Source: Archangium primigenium (GTDB lineage Bacteria > Myxococcota > Myxococcia > Myxococcales > Myxococcaceae). Taken from it: a DNA stretch of 64,000 nt. This document shows positions 1-7,480 of this stretch, piece by piece. The DNA lies in contig NZ_JADWYI010000001.1 in NCBI RefSeq assembly GCF_016904885.1, positions 1,860,001 through 1,924,000 on the forward strand, given 5' to 3'. Under the pieces are notes generated by a model. The model made no database searches. It was not told the origin of the DNA and saw nothing but the letters and a program-made list of their open reading frames with translations. A program made the translations under genes and the position numbers. Each line of letters begins with the position of its first letter. The first letter of the stretch is position 1.

Positions 1-426
1 CAGCCCCGTCACCACGCACACGGGCAGGGCGCACAGCAGGGTGAAATACAGCGAGCTGCCCACGCTGTCCTCGGCGCGCGCCAGGCGCAGCGTGTCCGGC
101 CGCAGCATCACCTGCACCAGCGTCTTCCAGAAGGCCGGCAGCGTGCCCAGCGCCTCGCGCTGGTCCCAGGGCAGGGGCTGGTCCGGGTCGAGGCCCTCGC
201 ACCGCGCGCACCGCGTGCCCCCCAGGGCATCCGTGCGCAGACACCGCGCGCAGGCGAACGCCCCACAGCGCTCACAGGTGCCCAGGCCCCGGAGCGTGGG
301 GTGCTCGGCGCACACGGGCAGGGTGTCTCCCGGACGCGCCTCCAGGAGCAGGGACGCGCCGCAGGCGGCGCACAGGGTGGCCCCTGGGGTGAAGGGCCGC
401 TGACAGGTCGGACAGAGGGGTCGCAT
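1..426 (-). CDS. Zinc-ribbon membrane protein (C-terminus beyond window)
   Basis: The frame opens with ATG at 426 and stays open to base 1, giving the first 142 residues; the rest lies outside the window. Residues 5-22 form a short zinc ribbon (CPTC, then CAAC). Residues 37-76 hold a second Cys/His cluster (CAEH, CERC, CARCL, CARC), like a B-box or double zinc ribbon. After a linker rich in charged residues, a hydrophobic stretch begins at about residue 122 (SSLYFTLLCALPVC), probably the first membrane helix. Two N-terminal zinc modules followed by several helices is the layout of YIP1-like membrane proteins common in myxobacteria; that family name is an inference. It begins 10 bases after the P450 stop, so it is probably the last gene of that transcript. 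No function can be assigned. Confidence 0.72.
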   Translation of the reverse strand, partial: MRPLCPTCQRPFTPGATLCAACGASLLLEARPGDTLPVCAEHPTLRGLGTCERCGAFACARCLRTDALGGTRCARCEGLDPDQPLPWDQREALGTLPAFWKTLVQVMLRPDTLRLARAEDSVGSSLYFTLLCALPVCVVTGL

Positions 427-436
427 GGGAGGGGGC

Positions 437-1642
437 TCAGTACGCCACGGGCAGCTGCTTCATGCCATGCATGATGATGCCCTCGCTCCAGGGGAGCGCG
501 TGCTCCGCCACCGCCAGGCGCAGGCGCGGCAGGCGCTCGAAGAGCAGGGGCAGGGCGAGCGTGGCCTCCAGCCGCGCGAGGGGCGCCCCCACGCAGTAGT
601 GGATGCCGAAGCCAAAACCGAGGTGCCGGTTGGGCTCGCGGGTGATGTCGAAGCGCTCGGGCTCGGGGAACTGCGCGGGATCGTGGTTGGCCGCCAGCAG
701 CGAGACGTACACGGTGTGCCCCGCGGGAACCACCTGGCCCCGCAGCGCGAGGTCTTCCCGCGCCCAGCGGTGGGTGGCGACCTCCACCGGCCCCCGGTAG
801 CGCAGCACCTCCTCCACCGCCGGGCCCGCCAGGGACGGGTCCTTGCGCAGCCGCTCGAGCTGCTCGGGGTGGCGCAGGAGCGCCCACACGCCATTGCCGA
901 TGAGGTTCACCGTCGTCTCGTGGCCCGCGCCCAGCAGCAGCACCACCATGCCGATGAACTCCTCGGCCGACAGCCGGTCCCCCTGCTCCTCGGCCTGGAG
1001 CAGTGCGCTGATGAGGTCATCGCGCGGCGCGGCCCGCCGCTGCTCCGCCAGCGCCTGGATGTACGCCTTGAGCCCGAGGCTGGCGCGGCGCAGCGCCTCC
1101 AGCCGCGCCTGGGTGGGCGGGGCGGTGATGGCCCCCGTCCACTCGCGGAACTGATCCTGGTCCTCGGGCGGCACCCCGAGCAGCTCGGCGATGACCGTCA
1201 CGGGCAGCCGGAAGGCGAAGGTGTCGATCAAATCCACGGGGCCCTCGCGCGGCAGCGCGTCCAGCAGCCGGTGGGTGATGGCCTCCACGCGCGGGCGCAG
1301 CGCCTCCACCCGGCGCGGGGTGAACGCCTGGGACACGAGCGTGCGCAGCCGCGTGTGGTCCGGTGGATCCGACATGAGCATGTTGCGGTTGATCGCCAGC
1401 ATCTCCGGCGTGCGCGACTGCCGCGCCTCGGCGGGCACCAGACGCTCGTCCTTGGTGAGGCGCGGGTCGCGCAGCACCTCCAGGGCCGTCGGGTAATCGG
1501 TGGTGACCCAGACGGGGATGTCCCGCGCCAGGTCCCGCTGGGCGAACACCGCCCCCTCCCGCCGCATGCGCGCGTAGAGGGGATGCGGATGGGCGCGCAC
1601 GTGGGGTGCCCACAGCTCGTGGGGAGGCAGGATCGTGTTCAC
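437..1642 (-). CDS. Cytochrome P450 monooxygenase
   Basis: A 401-residue bacterial class I P450. Visible landmarks: the I-helix oxygen-binding motif GAGHETT at about residue 240, the K-helix ExxR in EEVLRYRG, and the haem loop GFGFGIHYCVGAP with the Cys ligand near residue 350. Length and motif spacing match soluble CYP107-type enzymes, which hydroxylate polyketides, terpenes or fatty acids using ferredoxin partners; none is encoded nearby, so the substrate is unknown. The GTG start (VNTILPP) gives the normal N-terminus; extending further upstream would only read the mgtE region in a wrong frame. It lies 11 bases after mgtE and 10 bases before the zinc-ribbon gene, consistent with one operon. 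Confidence 0.93.
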   Translation of the reverse strand: MNTILPPHELWAPHVRAHPHPLYARMRREGAVFAQRDLARDIPVWVTTDYPTALEVLRDPRLTKDERLVPAEARQSRTPEMLAINRNMLMSDPPDHTRLRTLVSQAFTPRRVEALRPRVEAITHRLLDALPREGPVDLIDTFAFRLPVTVIAELLGVPPEDQDQFREWTGAITAPPTQARLEALRRASLGLKAYIQALAEQRRAAPRDDLISALLQAEEQGDRLSAEEFIGMVVLLLGAGHETTVNLIGNGVWALLRHPEQLERLRKDPSLAGPAVEEVLRYRGPVEVATHRWAREDLALRGQVVPAGHTVYVSLLAANHDPAQFPEPERFDITREPNRHLGFGFGIHYCVGAPLARLEATLALPLLFERLPRLRLAVAEHALPWSEGIIMHGMKQLPVAY

Positions 1643-1653
1643 GGCGGGTGAGC

Positions 1654-2976
1654 CTACAGCAGTGTGCCCTTGAGGATGAGGCTCGCCGCGGAGAAGTAGA
1701 TGACCAGCCCGGACACGTCCACGAGCGTGGCCACGAACGGCGCCGAGGCGCTCGCCGGATCGAAGCCCAGGCGGCGCAGCAGGAAGGGCAGCATGGAGCC
1801 GGAGAGCGTGCCCCACGTCACCACGCCCACGAGCGACAGGCCCACGGTGAGCGCCACCCGCACGGCGTGCTCGCCATAGGAGTGGAACAGCCCCTGCCAC
1901 ACGAGGATGCGCACGATGCCCACCAGGCCCAGGGTGGTCCCCAGCGCCACGCCCGCGAGCACCTCGCGCCGGGCCACGCGCCACCAGTCGCGCAGGCGGA
2001 TCTCCCCCAGCGCCAGCGAGCGGATGATGAGCGTGGTGGCCTGGCTGCCCGAGTTGCCGCCCGAGCTGATGATGAGGGGCACGAAGAGCGCGAGCACCAC
2101 CGCCTGGGCGATCTCGTCCTCGAAGTGGCCCATGGCGGTGGCGGTGAGCATCTCGCCCACGAAGAGCACGAGCAGCCAGCCCGCGCGCTTCTTGAGCATG
2201 GCGAGCAGGCCCACGTCGAAGTAGGGCGCGTCCAGGGCCTCCATGCCGCCCACCTTCTGGATGTCCTCGGTGGCCTCCTCCCGCACCACCTGGACGATGT
2301 CGTCCACGGTGACGATGCCCTTCATGTGCCGCTGGGCATCCACCACCGGAATGGCCATGAGCGCGTGCTCGGCGAACACCCGGCTCACCGCCTCCTGGTC
2401 CATGTCCTCGGCCACGGTGATGAGGTCGCGGCTCATCACGTCCGCCACGCGCTTGTCCGGCGCCGCCTGGAAGAGCTGGCGCAGGGACACCACCCCGAGC
2501 AACTGCTGCTGGGGGTCGAGCACGTAGGCGTAATAGACCGTCTCCACCTTCTCGCGCGTCTGGCGGCGCAGGTAGCTGATGGCCTCGTCGAGGGTCATGT
2601 CCGGCCGCACGCGCGCGAAGCGGGGATTCATCAGGCCGCCCGCGTGGTCCTCGGCGTAGGCCATCAGCGCCTGCACCTCGCGGCGGGTGCTCTCGTCCAG
2701 CTCGTGCAGGAGCGACGCGCGCAGGTCGGCCGGCGTGCCCTGGATGACGTCCACGGCGTCGTCCGGGGCGAGCAGCCGCAGCCACGTGCGCCGCTCGCCC
2801 GGCCCGAGCGACAGCAGCAGCGCCGCCTGCTCCTGGGCGGACAAGGACAGGAAGAAGTCGTCGGCGGTGGCGTGGGGGACGAGCCGGAAGCTCTCCACGC
2901 GCTCATCGCGCGAGAGCGCGGGCCAGGCGTCGCGCAGCTCGTGCGGGAAGATGGGCTCGGGATCCTGGGTCTCCAT
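1654..2976 (-). CDS. mgtE: Magnesium transporter MgtE
   Basis: A 440-residue protein with full MgtE architecture: an N-terminal helical MgtE_N domain (to about residue 110), a pair of CBS domains (about 115-240, with a HALMAIPVVD-type strand), then five membrane helices from about 265 to the end. The pore-helix signature SSGGNSGSQ near residue 305 is the conserved Mg2+ pathway motif. Family members are inner-membrane Mg2+ channels gated by Mg2+ binding to the CBS/N domains. The start ATG follows GGAGG four bases upstream. It sits 69 bases after the membrane-protein gene that starts at 3849 and 11 bases before the P450, all on the same strand. Confidence 0.96.
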   Translation of the reverse strand: METQDPEPIFPHELRDAWPALSRDERVESFRLVPHATADDFFLSLSAQEQAALLLSLGPGERRTWLRLLAPDDAVDVIQGTPADLRASLLHELDESTRREVQALMAYAEDHAGGLMNPRFARVRPDMTLDEAISYLRRQTREKVETVYYAYVLDPQQQLLGVVSLRQLFQAAPDKRVADVMSRDLITVAEDMDQEAVSRVFAEHALMAIPVVDAQRHMKGIVTVDDIVQVVREEATEDIQKVGGMEALDAPYFDVGLLAMLKKRAGWLLVLFVGEMLTATAMGHFEDEIAQAVVLALFVPLIISSGGNSGSQATTLIIRSLALGEIRLRDWWRVARREVLAGVALGTTLGLVGIVRILVWQGLFHSYGEHAVRVALTVGLSLVGVVTWGTLSGSMLPFLLRRLGFDPASASAPFVATLVDVSGLVIYFSAASLILKGTLL

Positions 2977-3045
2977 GGCGCCTCCAGGCCTCCCCCTTCA
3001 TCCAACTCCGGCGCGTTGTCCAGTGCCCCCCGCTCGCTTCCCGCG

Positions 3046-3849
3046 TCAGCGCAGATACGCGAGCGCGAGGGGCGGCAGCGCCACCACGGCCACGAACAGG
3101 CCGCTCCACAGCAGCGCCTGCTTGTTGCGCGCTCCGTCCAGGGCGTCCAGGACCCACTGCTGGAGCTGCTCCCGGGCGAGGTCGTTGAGCCGAGCGAGCG
3201 TGAGCTCCACGGTGCTCGTGTCGTGCGCTTGCTCACCGATGAGGGCGTCGAGGCGCTCCTCGATGAGGCCGACCACGCCGCGCCGCACCTTGCCGAGGAT
3301 GGCGCGAGACAGCGCGCCGAGGCTCGAATATCCCTCCTCGTCCGCCGCGGTGCGCTCACTGGCCTCGTGGATGAGCGCGCGCAGCTTCTGGATGGGCAGG
3401 GGTCTGCGGAGGACGGCCGGCGTGGCGGCTCCCTCCGCGAGCAGGGCGGCGCGCTCGATGACCCGCTCCACGAGGTGCTGGGACAGCCGGTGCTGCTCCA
3501 CCAGGTTCATCGCCACGCGGCCGATGCCCCGCCACATGCCCGCGGCGCCGAGCCCCACCACCCCCGCCGCGAAGTAGAGCGGACCCAGCAGATAGACGCC
3601 GTAGCGCCACGCGTCCCCGGGCGGGGTCCTGAGCGCTCCCGTGCCCAGCTCGACGGCGAAGACCACCAGGCCGAGCACGAAGCCGAGTACCCCGAAGCCC
3701 AGTGTGCGCCCGGCGATGGTGGCGGCCGCGCGCCCGGCGGTGGCCATCAGCGCCCGCGTCCGACTGGGGGCGGGCTCGGACGAATCGGCCTGGAGGCGCG
3801 AGGTCTCGGGGTTCAAGGACTGCGCGTCGTGGACGGGATCGGGGCTCAC
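3046..3849 (-). CDS. Hypothetical membrane protein with two hydrophobic regions
   Basis: A 267-residue protein of no family I recognise. It has a Ser/Pro-rich head, a hydrophobic region at about 45-100 (FGVLGFVLGLVVFAVELG, then LLGPLYFAAGVVGLG), a long helical charged middle with many Arg, Glu and Leu, and a final membrane helix (LLWSGLFVAVVALPPLALAYL) ending almost at the C-terminus. The GTG at 3849 was chosen because GGGAG lies about ten bases upstream; an internal ATG (MATAGRAA) would remove the head only. It is the most upstream gene of the minus-strand run leading to mgtE and the P450, but nothing ties it to magnesium transport. Confidence 0.7.
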   Translation of the reverse strand: MSPDPVHDAQSLNPETSRLQADSSEPAPSRTRALMATAGRAAATIAGRTLGFGVLGFVLGLVVFAVELGTGALRTPPGDAWRYGVYLLGPLYFAAGVVGLGAAGMWRGIGRVAMNLVEQHRLSQHLVERVIERAALLAEGAATPAVLRRPLPIQKLRALIHEASERTAADEEGYSSLGALSRAILGKVRRGVVGLIEERLDALIGEQAHDTSTVELTLARLNDLAREQLQQWVLDALDGARNKQALLWSGLFVAVVALPPLALAYLR

Positions 3850-4042
3850 GGTACGGGTTCTCCCAGGGCGGCCTCGGGGCCGTGGGGCGCCAATGTAGGC
3901 CGACAACGGGGTCCGATGCGCTCGGGGCCCGGGTCGACAGGGGCTGACCCGTGTCCGTTTTGGTGGGATCCCTCGTTTTCGGACATGGGCCACGGCTTTC
4001 GTCCCGGCGGCCTCTCCCCGTGAGCGCGCGGGACGTGCCCTG

Positions 4043-4513
4043 TCATTCCGGCACGGCCTGGCAGAGGACCTTGCCGTGAAGCCCGCGCGTGCGCAGGACG
4101 GCGTAGGGCCAGACCCGGCGTGTCGTGTGCTCGCCGGGGGCCTTCACCCGCCGGTAGTGGACGATGAGATCCGCGCCCCGGGCCCGCTGCTCGGCCTCTG
4201 GAACATGCTGGACGGAGTCGACGAGGAGGACCGTGCCGTCCTCCTCGCGCGTGGGCGACACGCAGAGCACCCAGTCCGCCACCTTGAAGCGCTCCGGGGG
4301 ACGCAGGGCATCGGCGAGCAGCGCGATGAAGGCCTTGTCGAGCGTGCCCTCGGCGGGCACTCCGTCGCGGTGGGCGACATGTGACGCCATGAGCTGCTCG
4401 AAGCCCTGGTTCCCGTCGTCGGCCTTGAAGTGCGCGCGCATGTCGGGCCCCGCCGCCCCCGCGACCGCCGCCCACACCAGACAGGTGAGACCCATCCCCC
4501 CGTGGAATCGCAT
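4043..4513 (-). CDS. Small secreted protein of unknown function
   Basis: A 156-residue protein beginning MRFHGGMGLTCLVWAAVAGAAG, a short signal peptide. The rest is soluble, with no membrane segment and no family I recognise; KVADWVLCVSPTREEDGTV and ADLIVHYRRV look like beta strands. The ATG at 4513 was preferred to an upstream one at 4561 because it begins the signal peptide directly and has a GCGAGG-like ribosome site upstream. It is separated from neighbours by about 190 bases on one side and the lipoxygenase terminator on the other, so it is probably transcribed alone. Confidence 0.65.
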   Translation of the reverse strand: MRFHGGMGLTCLVWAAVAGAAGPDMRAHFKADDGNQGFEQLMASHVAHRDGVPAEGTLDKAFIALLADALRPPERFKVADWVLCVSPTREEDGTVLLVDSVQHVPEAEQRARGADLIVHYRRVKAPGEHTTRRVWPYAVLRTRGLHGKVLCQAVPE

Positions 4514-4631
4514 CAGGTGTGCCTCGCTTTCGCGAGACAGACACTTCATGCGACGTGTCACGCGGCGGTTCCCTCTCGGAGACGACGCCTCCCGGCCGCC
4601 GCGCCGTGACAGATTGACCGGGAGCCGCGGG

Positions 4632-4659
4632 GCCCGGCGGGACAGCGTGTCCGCCGGGC
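4632..4659 (-). terminator. Hairpin after the lipoxygenase gene
   Basis: GCCCGGCGGGACA and TGTCCGCCGGGC form a 12-pair stem with one bulged G and a three-base loop, about 20 bases beyond the lipoxygenase stop. There is no T-run, as is usual in very GC-rich genomes. The sequence GTGTCCGCCGGGCGG in its right arm recurs at 6721-6735 on the other side of the lipoxygenase gene. Confidence 0.6.
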
Positions 4660-4681
4660 GGGAGCGCTCAGGGGGCTCGGC

Positions 4682-6580
4682 TCAGATGTTGATGCTCTGG
4701 GGGATGGCCGAGGGGATGAAGTAGGGGTAGGGGAAGCGGCGCGTCGTGTTGCGCTCCTGGATGGTGGCGCCGATGCGCTCCAGGTCCGCCTGGAAGTTCT
4801 TCAGGTGGCCGTGCACGTGCAGGTTCTTGAACCACAGGAAGGGGTAGTCCCCGAGCTTCGTGTGGTGCACCCCGCCGAGCAGGGACAGGAAGCTGAGCTG
4901 CTCGGCGGCCATGTCCAGGGGCGGGTACTGATCCAGGCCCGGGTTGAGCGCGGCGTCGGCGCGGTTGGGCGGCGCGGCGCGGTAGGCGGCCGCGGGGGCG
5001 AGCGGCACGAACGTCATCACCCCGGCCTGGGCGAAGTTCACCGCCGCGTGCTGGGCGCTGCCGGTGAAGATGAGCATGGTGAGGGCCTGGATGAGGTAGT
5101 CCACCGTGGTCAGCTTGCCGGCGACGCCGTCCTCGCCGAAGCCCTTCACCCGGCCTCCCTCCTGGGCGACCACCTCGGCGCTCCAGGCCTGGAGCGCGGT
5201 GTCCTGGGCCACCGCCGTGTCCGAGGTGTAGTAGAGGCCCACGTAGGCCCGCACCCAGTTCTCGATGGCGCCCCACACGAGCCGCGCGTCCTCACGGTAG
5301 GGGTAGTCCAGGTCGGGGTCGTTCACGTCCCGCTGCTTCAGGGCGTTGGGCAGCATGCCCTGGTTGAAGTCGAAGTCCTGGGTGTCGAGCAGTGACTCCA
5401 CGGAGACGGTGCGGCTGGCCTGGATGGTGCCCGCCATCAGCATGTCCACGTCTCCGCCGGGGGCGATGAGCTTCGCCTGCGCGGCGTTGTTGATGTAGAG
5501 CGTGCCCTCGAAGTGCGGCCGCAAGAGCAGGCTCACCGGATGGTCGTCCGGGAGGTTGCGGTGGGTGGCCACCACGAAGGGCTCCACGAGCAGGTGGGTG
5601 TGGCCCAGGTGGGAGATCATCTCGTGGTAGTTCACGTCCGCCACGTTGACGGTCGTCTTGGCCTGCAGCCAGGCCTCCCCGTCGGCGGGCGTGAAGAGCG
5701 CATAGGTGCTCGCGTCCTGGCCACAGCGGATGCCCAGGGGACGCAATTGCCGCAGCCCACTGCCCGCGGGCAGGCCGAACAGGGCGCGAGGCGCGAAGCA
5801 GTACTTGGGGCTCACGGGGGCGTTGCCGTTGACGACGCGCGCGAGCGCCTTGTAGTCCGCCAGGTACAGGCGGCCCTCGTCCAGGGCGCGCTGGACGGTG
5901 TCGCCCTCGCCGAGCACGGCGCCGAGCGCCGCGTCCTGGAGGCCGAGCGTGTCCTCGAGCGTGTGCGCGCGGCGCAGCACGAGCGGGTTGAAGCCCGCCA
6001 CGCGCATCCAAGCGAAGGTGGTGTCCTCCTCGTAGCTCGAGGCCGCCGCGGGCAGGGGCAGGGTGGTGAAGAGGTTGAAGTAGTCCTGCATCGAGCCCGG
6101 CCGGCCCGTGGGCTTGGTGGTGATGGCCTCGAGCACCAGCTTGAGCACGTCGAACACGCTGCCCAGCTCCTGGTTGAAGGCCTTGCGGGCCAGGAGCGCG
6201 GCCTTTCCGGCCAGCTCGGCGGCCTCGCCGAACTCGTGCAGCTCGCCGAACAGCTTGCCGGCCAGCGTGGAGGGCGCGGGCAGGGCCTGGAGGTGGCCGA
6301 GGTCCAGCGCGCCCACGCCCACGTGCGACAGGTCCACGTGCAGCGAGAGGGCCGGCGCCGCGCCGCCGTGCTTGCGCTGCTCCTGCTCCTGGACCCAGTG
6401 CAGGCGGTTGCTCGCGATGTGGAGCACCTGCGTGATGACCTGTCCCCACCACTCCAGCGTGGGCCGCTGGTTGGCGGGAACTCCCTGGGCCATCGCGAGG
6501 GGCGCGACGTACGTGTAGTTGTACTGGTACTCGGACGCGGACGACTCGCTGCGCGACGACACGGTTTGAGCGGATGACAT
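4682..6580 (-). CDS. Bacterial lipoxygenase
   Basis: A 632-residue non-haem iron dioxygenase that inserts O2 into polyunsaturated fatty acids. All expected iron ligands are visible: HEMISH gives His319 and His324 (H-x4-H), HAAVN gives His511 and Asn515 (H-x3-N), and the chain ends in isoleucine (SINI, Ile632), whose carboxylate is the fifth ligand in this family. The length matches bacterial lipoxygenases and lacks the plant-type N-terminal PLAT domain. There is no clear signal peptide, so it is probably cytoplasmic. The ATG at 6580 follows a G-rich ribosome site. It is flanked by hairpins, so it appears to be a one-gene transcript. Bacterial lipoxygenases are uncommon but known in myxobacteria. 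Stereochemistry and substrate cannot be read from the sequence. Confidence 0.95.
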   Translation of the reverse strand: MSSAQTVSSRSESSASEYQYNYTYVAPLAMAQGVPANQRPTLEWWGQVITQVLHIASNRLHWVQEQEQRKHGGAAPALSLHVDLSHVGVGALDLGHLQALPAPSTLAGKLFGELHEFGEAAELAGKAALLARKAFNQELGSVFDVLKLVLEAITTKPTGRPGSMQDYFNLFTTLPLPAAASSYEEDTTFAWMRVAGFNPLVLRRAHTLEDTLGLQDAALGAVLGEGDTVQRALDEGRLYLADYKALARVVNGNAPVSPKYCFAPRALFGLPAGSGLRQLRPLGIRCGQDASTYALFTPADGEAWLQAKTTVNVADVNYHEMISHLGHTHLLVEPFVVATHRNLPDDHPVSLLLRPHFEGTLYINNAAQAKLIAPGGDVDMLMAGTIQASRTVSVESLLDTQDFDFNQGMLPNALKQRDVNDPDLDYPYREDARLVWGAIENWVRAYVGLYYTSDTAVAQDTALQAWSAEVVAQEGGRVKGFGEDGVAGKLTTVDYLIQALTMLIFTGSAQHAAVNFAQAGVMTFVPLAPAAAYRAAPPNRADAALNPGLDQYPPLDMAAEQLSFLSLLGGVHHTKLGDYPFLWFKNLHVHGHLKNFQADLERIGATIQERNTTRRFPYPYFIPSAIPQSINI

Positions 6581-6717
6581 GGGAACCCCCGGGAGAGTGG
6601 CGGACCCGGCTGGGGGCGCGGGTCCGTGCCGCGCATGATTGCAGATCCAATGCCAGACGTGCATGGAGGGGGTTCGTGTCCGCCTCCTCGGTGCGCGGGC
6701 GGCGGCCGGGCCCGATG

Positions 6718-6779
6718 GACGTGTCCGCCGGGCGGTTGACACGTCAGGAACGGGGGCCACCCCCCCGCCGGACGTGTCA
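6718..6779 (-). repeat. Three-arm inverted repeat (GST terminator, possibly two-state)
   Basis: GACGTGTC at 6718-6725, TGACACGTC at 6737-6745 and GACGTGTCA at 6771-6779. The middle arm is complementary to both outer arms, so two hairpins exclude each other. One (6718-6745) encloses CGCC/GCGG; the other (6737-6779) encloses CGGGGG/CCCCCG. The last arm includes the GST stop codon. The simplest reading is a terminator for the GST gene, but the region also lies just upstream of the lipoxygenase gene. Confidence 0.55.
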
Positions 6780-7421
6780 GTCCTTGCGCTTGCGCATGGC
6801 GGAGAGGTCGAAGGGGCCGCCGCGCAGGAGGGCGCGCTGGTAGGCGGGCCGCTCGTGCAGGCGCCGCAGGTAGGCGACGAGGTTGGTGAAGCGGCCCAGG
6901 GCGTGACTGGATTGAGCGGCCTCCAGCACGAAGCCGACCTGGATGTCGGCGGCGGTGAACGTGTCACCTACCAGGTACTCGTGCTCGCCCAGGGCATTGG
7001 CGATGTAGGTGAGGTGGTTGTGCACCTCGCTGCCCAGGCGGGGCTGGAGCGGCGCCGCCGCGTCGCCGAGCCGGCTCAGGTAGAGCCCGAGCATGAAGGG
7101 CAGCATGGCCGAGCCCTCGGCGTAGTGCAGCCACTCCACGTAGGCGTCGAACGCCACCGAGTCCGGCGGGGGCGCGAGCCGTCCCCCGCCATGGCGGCGC
7201 ACCACGTAGTCGATGATGGCGCCGGACTCGGCGATGACCCGCCCCTGATCCTCCAGCACCGGGGCCTTGCCCAGGGGGTGCACGGACTTGAGCTCCGGGG
7301 GGGCGAGGTTCGTGTGGGCGTCGCGCTGGTGGGGGACGAGCGCGTAGTCGAGTTCCAGCTCCTCCAGCAGCCACAGGATGCGCTGGGAGCGGGAGTGGTT
7401 GAGGTGGTGGAGCGTGAGCAT
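6777..7421 (-). CDS. Glutathione S-transferase
   Basis: A 214-residue protein with the N-terminal thioredoxin fold (HSRSQRILWLLEEL at about 8-21; the glutathione-binding APVLED and ESGAIIDY strand/helix at about 53-73) and an all-helical C-terminal domain ending YLRRLHERPAYQRAL. SRSQR resembles the catalytic Ser/Cys region of bacterial GSTs. Family members conjugate glutathione to electrophiles or reduce peroxides. Its position upstream of the lipoxygenase on the same strand suggests handling of lipid peroxides or aldehydes, but the inverted repeat between the two argues against simple co-transcription. Start ATG at 7421. Confidence 0.92.
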   Translation of the reverse strand: MLTLHHLNHSRSQRILWLLEELELDYALVPHQRDAHTNLAPPELKSVHPLGKAPVLEDQGRVIAESGAIIDYVVRRHGGGRLAPPPDSVAFDAYVEWLHYAEGSAMLPFMLGLYLSRLGDAAAPLQPRLGSEVHNHLTYIANALGEHEYLVGDTFTAADIQVGFVLEAAQSSHALGRFTNLVAYLRRLHERPAYQRALLRGGPFDLSAMRKRKD

Positions 7422-7480
7422 GGGGGCGTCTCCTGGGGGTGGGGGCCCCCCAGGTTAGCGCCCCGCGCGCCAGGACACCC

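Noticed and set aside
437-2785. 782-codon frame appearing to fuse a P450 to an upstream extension
   Set aside because: The upstream 380 codons are the mgtE region read in a wrong frame. The GTG at 1642 gives the normal P450 N-terminus.
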